Source: Limnochorda sp. LNt
GTDB taxonomy: Bacteria; Bacillota; Limnochordia; Limnochordales; Geochordaceae
Length of the DNA stretch: 64,000 nt
Assembly: GCF_035593265.1 (NCBI RefSeq)
Contig: NZ_CP141614.1
Coordinates: forward strand, 62,001-126,000
Reading direction: 5' to 3'
Both the position numbers and the translations under genes were made by a program. A model generated the notes under the pieces. That model was not told the DNA's origin and ran no database searches. It saw nothing but the letters and a program-made list of their open reading frames with translations. Positions 61,068 through 64,000 of the stretch are shown in pieces (within the stretch, counting starts at the first letter, position 1; every line of letters starts with the position of its first letter).

Positions 61068-61946
61068 ATGGATCTATTCTTGCAGTTCACCATCAACGGG
61101 ATGGCGACGGGCAGCCTCTACGCCCTGGTGGCGCTGGGCATCGTCGTCTTGTACCGCACGGCCCGCGTCCTCAACTTCGCACACGGCGACGTGGCGGCGC
61201 TGGGCACGCTCGTCGCCTACACCGCCATCACCGGCGCACGTCTGCCCTTCGTGCTGGCGGCGCTGACCGGGCTGGGAGCGGCGGCTGCCATCGGCGCGCT
61301 CTTCTACGCGGGCCTGGTGCGCCATGCGCGGGAGGCGGCGCCCTTGAGCCAGTCCATCATGACCATGGGCCTGGCGTTGCTGCTGGGCGGGCTGGCCGTC
61401 GCGGGCTGGGGCACCGACATCAAGGCCATGCCCTTCCCGTTGCCGGCCACCGCCGTCTGGCGGGTGGGTGGCCTCGTGGTGAGCCAGCTCCATGCCGGAG
61501 CGACGGCCGTCGCGGCGGTGTCGATGGCGGGCCTGTACCTCCTGGTCCTGCACACGCGCTGGGGCTTGCTGATGCGGGCCCTCTCGGAGAAGCCCGTCGC
61601 GGCCCGACTCCTGGGCGTCCGATCGGATCGGATGCTGGCCGCCACGTGGGCGCTCTCCGCGGCCCTGGGAGCCGCCGCCGGGCTGCTGCTGGCGCCCGCC
61701 ACGCTGATCGATCCCTTCTTCATGCTCAACCCCTTCCTCAAGGGCTTCGCGGCCGCCGTGATGGGCGGGCTCGACAGCCCGCCCGGCGCCGTCGTGGGGG
61801 GGCTGGCGCTCGGCGTCCTGGAGAGCCTGCTGGCCGGTTACGTGTCGGTGGCGTTCAAGTCGACGCTGGCCTTCCTGCTCATCGTCGTGGTGTTGATGGC
61901 CCGCCCCGAGGGCCTGTTGGGGCGAGAGTTGGAGCGGCGGGTCTGA
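61068..61946 (+). CDS. livH: Branched-chain amino acid ABC transporter permease LivH
   Basis: 292 residues with about eight helices. NGMATGSLYALVALGIVVLY at the start, RVLNFAHGDVAALGTLVAY and the late GGLDSPPGAVVGGLALGVLE are typical of LivH. It pairs with LivM to form the channel. The loop ALSEKPVAARLLGV is the ATPase contact site. ATG 61068 lies 16 bases after livM. Confidence 0.94.
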   Translation: MDLFLQFTINGMATGSLYALVALGIVVLYRTARVLNFAHGDVAALGTLVAYTAITGARLPFVLAALTGLGAAAAIGALFYAGLVRHAREAAPLSQSIMTMGLALLLGGLAVAGWGTDIKAMPFPLPATAVWRVGGLVVSQLHAGATAVAAVSMAGLYLLVLHTRWGLLMRALSEKPVAARLLGVRSDRMLAATWALSAALGAAAGLLLAPATLIDPFFMLNPFLKGFAAAVMGGLDSPPGAVVGGLALGVLESLLAGYVSVAFKSTLAFLLIVVVLMARPEGLLGRELERRV

Positions 61947-61984
61947 GGCCCCGTCGCACGAGACGTCAGGAGGTGACGAGAGGC

Positions 61985-63247
61985 GTGCAGGCAGAGCGGC
62001 CAATGGGGAAGTCTCGGATGGGTGGGCGCACCCGTGGCGCGTGGGGGGTGAGGGCAGGCGTGGCCTGGCGGCGGGCCGGGTGGGCCTTGGCGATCGCTCT
62101 TGCGGCGGTCCTGGCGTCCGGAGCGGCGCAGGCCGCGGAGCGCGGGATCTCGGCCGGCGAGGTCGTCATCGGCACGTCGACGCCGCTGTCGGGGCCGGCG
62201 GCCCCGTGGGGGGCGACGGCCCTGGGCGCGGAGGCCTACCTGGCGCACATCAACCAACAGGGCGGCATCCATGGGCGCCGCATCCGCTTCGAGATCCGGG
62301 ACGACGCCTACCTGCCTCCCCGTGCCGTGGCCAACGTGCGCGAGCTGGTGGACCGCGTGGGCGTCTTCGCCATCGTCGGCCTCATCGGGACCGCCAACAC
62401 GCTGGCGGTGCGCGACTACCTGATCGCCAACCAGGTGCTCTGGATCACACCCACCGCCGACGCTCAGGTGTGGGTGGGCTACCAAGACACCCGCTACCTC
62501 TTCGTCACCTACCCCAACTACCTGCAGGAGGCCATCATCCTGGGGCGATACGCCATCGAGGAGCTGGGAGCCCGGACGCTGGCGGTCTTCTACCAAAACG
62601 ACGACTACGGCAAGACCGGCCTGGCCGGCGTCCAGCAAGCGGTCGAGGCCAGCGGCGGGCGGGCGCGCCTGGTGGCCGCCGTCCCCTACGAGCTGACCGA
62701 GACGGACCTGAGCGGCCACGCGCTGCGGTTGCGCCAGTCGGGGGCCGAGGCGCTGGTGCTCTACGCGACGCCTCGCCACGGGGCCATGATCGCCGCGGAG
62801 ATCGCCAAGATCGGCTACCAGCCCCACCGGTTGGCCACCTTCACCCTGGCGGATCCGGTGATGGCCACGCTGGCGGGGCCCGCGTGGGAGGGCACCATCG
62901 TGACGGGCTTCTTCGACTTCCCCGGCACCAACCCCAGGGTGGACCAGGTGCTCTCCATCATCACCGAGCGCCGGCCGGAGCTGGCCCAGACGCCGTTCAA
63001 CGCCCTGGCGGGCGTGGCTTTCCTGGAGCCGCTGCTGGAGGGGCTGCGGCGAGCCGGCCCCGATCTGACACGCGAGCGCTTCGTGCAGGCCATGGAGACC
63101 CTGCAGGGGTGGGACGGCGAGCTGCTCCAGGACGTCACCTTCGGTCCGGGGCGCCGGCAGGGGCTGGAGGCGATCTTCCTGGCGCAGTACCGAAACGGCC
63201 AACCCGTGCGCCTGACGGACTGGATCCCGTACCCGGTGGAGTTTTGA
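61985..63247 (+). CDS. livK: Branched-chain amino acid ABC transporter substrate-binding protein
   Basis: 420 residues. An N-terminal signal peptide (about 1-47: basic region, ALAIALAAVLASGAAQA, cleavage after AQA) leads to a periplasmic-binding-protein type I fold with VVIGTSTPLSGPAAPWGAT and AVFYQNDDYGKTGLAGVQQA. There is no lipobox Cys, so it is a type I rather than lipoprotein signal. GTG 61985 has the perfect AGGAGGTGA (61968-61976) 8 bases upstream. Ligand may be amino acids, amides or urea. Confidence 0.9.
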   Translation: MQAERPMGKSRMGGRTRGAWGVRAGVAWRRAGWALAIALAAVLASGAAQAAERGISAGEVVIGTSTPLSGPAAPWGATALGAEAYLAHINQQGGIHGRRIRFEIRDDAYLPPRAVANVRELVDRVGVFAIVGLIGTANTLAVRDYLIANQVLWITPTADAQVWVGYQDTRYLFVTYPNYLQEAIILGRYAIEELGARTLAVFYQNDDYGKTGLAGVQQAVEASGGRARLVAAVPYELTETDLSGHALRLRQSGAEALVLYATPRHGAMIAAEIAKIGYQPHRLATFTLADPVMATLAGPAWEGTIVTGFFDFPGTNPRVDQVLSIITERRPELAQTPFNALAGVAFLEPLLEGLRRAGPDLTRERFVQAMETLQGWDGELLQDVTFGPGRRQGLEAIFLAQYRNGQPVRLTDWIPYPVEF

Positions 63248-63302
63248 GAGGGTGGAGACGGGCCCGGGCTCGCAGGGGGCCCGACGGGGGCGGAGGGGCT
63301 CG

Positions 63303-64000
63303 ATGGGATCGGGAGGCGTGGAGCGGCGTGGTGCGGCGCTGACGGTGGAGGAGGTCAGCCTGCGCTTCGGCGGGCTGCAGGCGCTGACCCGGGTCAGCCT
63401 GCACGTGGCGCCGGGCGAGCTGGTCTCCATCATCGGCCCCAACGGTGCCGGCAAGACGTCGCTGTTCAACTGCATCACCGGCCTCTACCGCCCCCAGCAG
63501 GGGCGGATCCGGCTCGACGGGCGCGATCTGGTCGGCCTCTCGCCGGACCGCATCGCCGCTCTGGGCGTGGCACGGACTTTCCAGAACGTCGAGCTCTTCC
63601 GCGGCATGACGGCGCTCGACAACCTGCTGCTGGGGCGCCACCGCCACTACCGGGCAGGTCTGGCGCGGGTGGCGCTGGCCTCGCCGGGGTGGCGGCGCGA
63701 GGAGGTGGCCCAGCGGGAGCGGGTCGAGGCCATCATGGATCTGCTGGACATCCAGGTCACGCGCCACCAGCGGGTGGCTGACCTGCCCTACGGGCTGCAG
63801 AAGCTGGTAGAGCTGGGTCGGGCGCTGGCCGGCGAGCCGCGCCTGCTCCTGCTCGATGAGCCGTCAGCCGGCATGACCGCCGAGGAGAAGGCGGAGTTTC
63901 TCTTCAAGCTGGAGGACGTGCGCTCGGAGATGGGCGTCACCGTCGTCCTGGTGGAGCACGACCTGGGCATGGTGATGCAGGTCTCGGAGCGCGTCATCGT
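63303..64000 (+). CDS. livG: Branched-chain amino acid ABC transporter ATPase LivG, 3' end missing
   Basis: 232 codons are visible; the gene runs off the window. Walker A GPNGAGKTS, the Q-loop FQNVELF, the LivG-style signature LPYGLQKLVELGRAL, Walker B LLLLDEPSAGM and the H-loop VEHD are present. It energises transport with LivM and LivH; a livF gene would be expected next. ATG 63303 follows a G-rich stretch. Confidence 0.94.
   Translation, partial: MGSGGVERRGAALTVEEVSLRFGGLQALTRVSLHVAPGELVSIIGPNGAGKTSLFNCITGLYRPQQGRIRLDGRDLVGLSPDRIAALGVARTFQNVELFRGMTALDNLLLGRHRHYRAGLARVALASPGWRREEVAQRERVEAIMDLLDIQVTRHQRVADLPYGLQKLVELGRALAGEPRLLLLDEPSAGMTAEEKAEFLFKLEDVRSEMGVTVVLVEHDLGMVMQVSERVI

Noticed and set aside
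1-64000. CRISPR arrays, insertion sequences or prophage genes
   Set aside because: No regularly spaced repeats, transposase, integrase or phage structural genes were recognised on either strand.

Overview
The window is a 64 kb piece of a very GC-rich bacterial chromosome. Its gene content and order are those of the replication and sporulation neighbourhoods of endospore-forming Bacillota: noc-parA-parB-yyaC, rpsF-ssb-rpsR ... yybS-rplI-lonC-dnaD-dnaB, yabE-rsmA, ispE, plus a SipL-like spore-coat protein and the spore-lineage protease LonC. High GC, frequent GTG/TTG starts and strong Shine-Dalgarno sites suggest a lineage such as Limnochordia or another high-GC, possibly thermophilic Bacillota. 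The lineage is inference; no 16S rRNA is present.

Region by region. 1-6.7 kb is the chromosome-partition block: the 3' part of noc, parA, parB with a perfect palindromic parS just after parB, an M23 peptidase, a bactofilin, a phosphoribosyltransferase, a YkuS-like protein, yyaC and a YkvI-like membrane protein split into two frames. 6.7-11 kb holds a cysteine desulfurase and thiI (tRNA thiolation), then a TPR-VanW gene with a broken frame. 11-22.3 kb is metabolic: ilvE, sucCD, the glycine cleavage system gcvT-H-PA-PB with the octanoyl-transferase lipM, pheA, an OGG-type DNA glycosylase, a DUF951 protein and queT. 22.5-25.8 kb encodes the E1-alpha, E1-beta and E2 subunits of a branched-chain 2-oxo acid dehydrogenase.

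25.8-36.8 kb is the S6-SSB-S18 operon, with an extended -10 promoter and an intrinsic terminator, followed by a MazG-like gene, yybS, rplI, lonC, aroE, an amino acid permease, ddl, dnaD and dnaB. 36.8-43.4 kb is cell-envelope and spore related: yabE, rsmA, ykuK, an amidase, a frame-broken peptidoglycan-binding protein and the SipL-like SPOCS/LysM protein. 43.5-47.6 kb is a sugar cluster with a GT9 heptosyltransferase-like enzyme, a flippase-like membrane protein, rfaE1 and rfaE2. 47.6-51.6 kb is a methionine island with two half-size MetE proteins and a fused homocysteine methyltransferase/MTHFR. 51.6-57.9 kb has proline dehydrogenase, an archaeal-type phosphoglycerate mutase, dacF, ispE, a GntR regulator and a nucleotidyltransferase, then tRNA-Gln(TTG). 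58-60 kb is a small accessory patch (MFS exporter, acetyltransferase remnant). 60-64 kb is a branched-chain amino acid ABC transporter in the order livM-livH-livK-livG, cut by the window end.

Most genes are on the + strand and closely packed, with many ATGA/GTGA overlaps implying translational coupling. Three genes show the same kind of -1 frame break next to C4-C5 runs, which points to base-deletion errors or recent mutations. No CRISPR array, insertion sequence, prophage or clear defence system was seen. The most notable observations are the heptose-nucleotide cluster in a spore-former, the split MetE pair, the possible ATA start of yybS, and the unassigned domain behind the peptidoglycan-binding domain.
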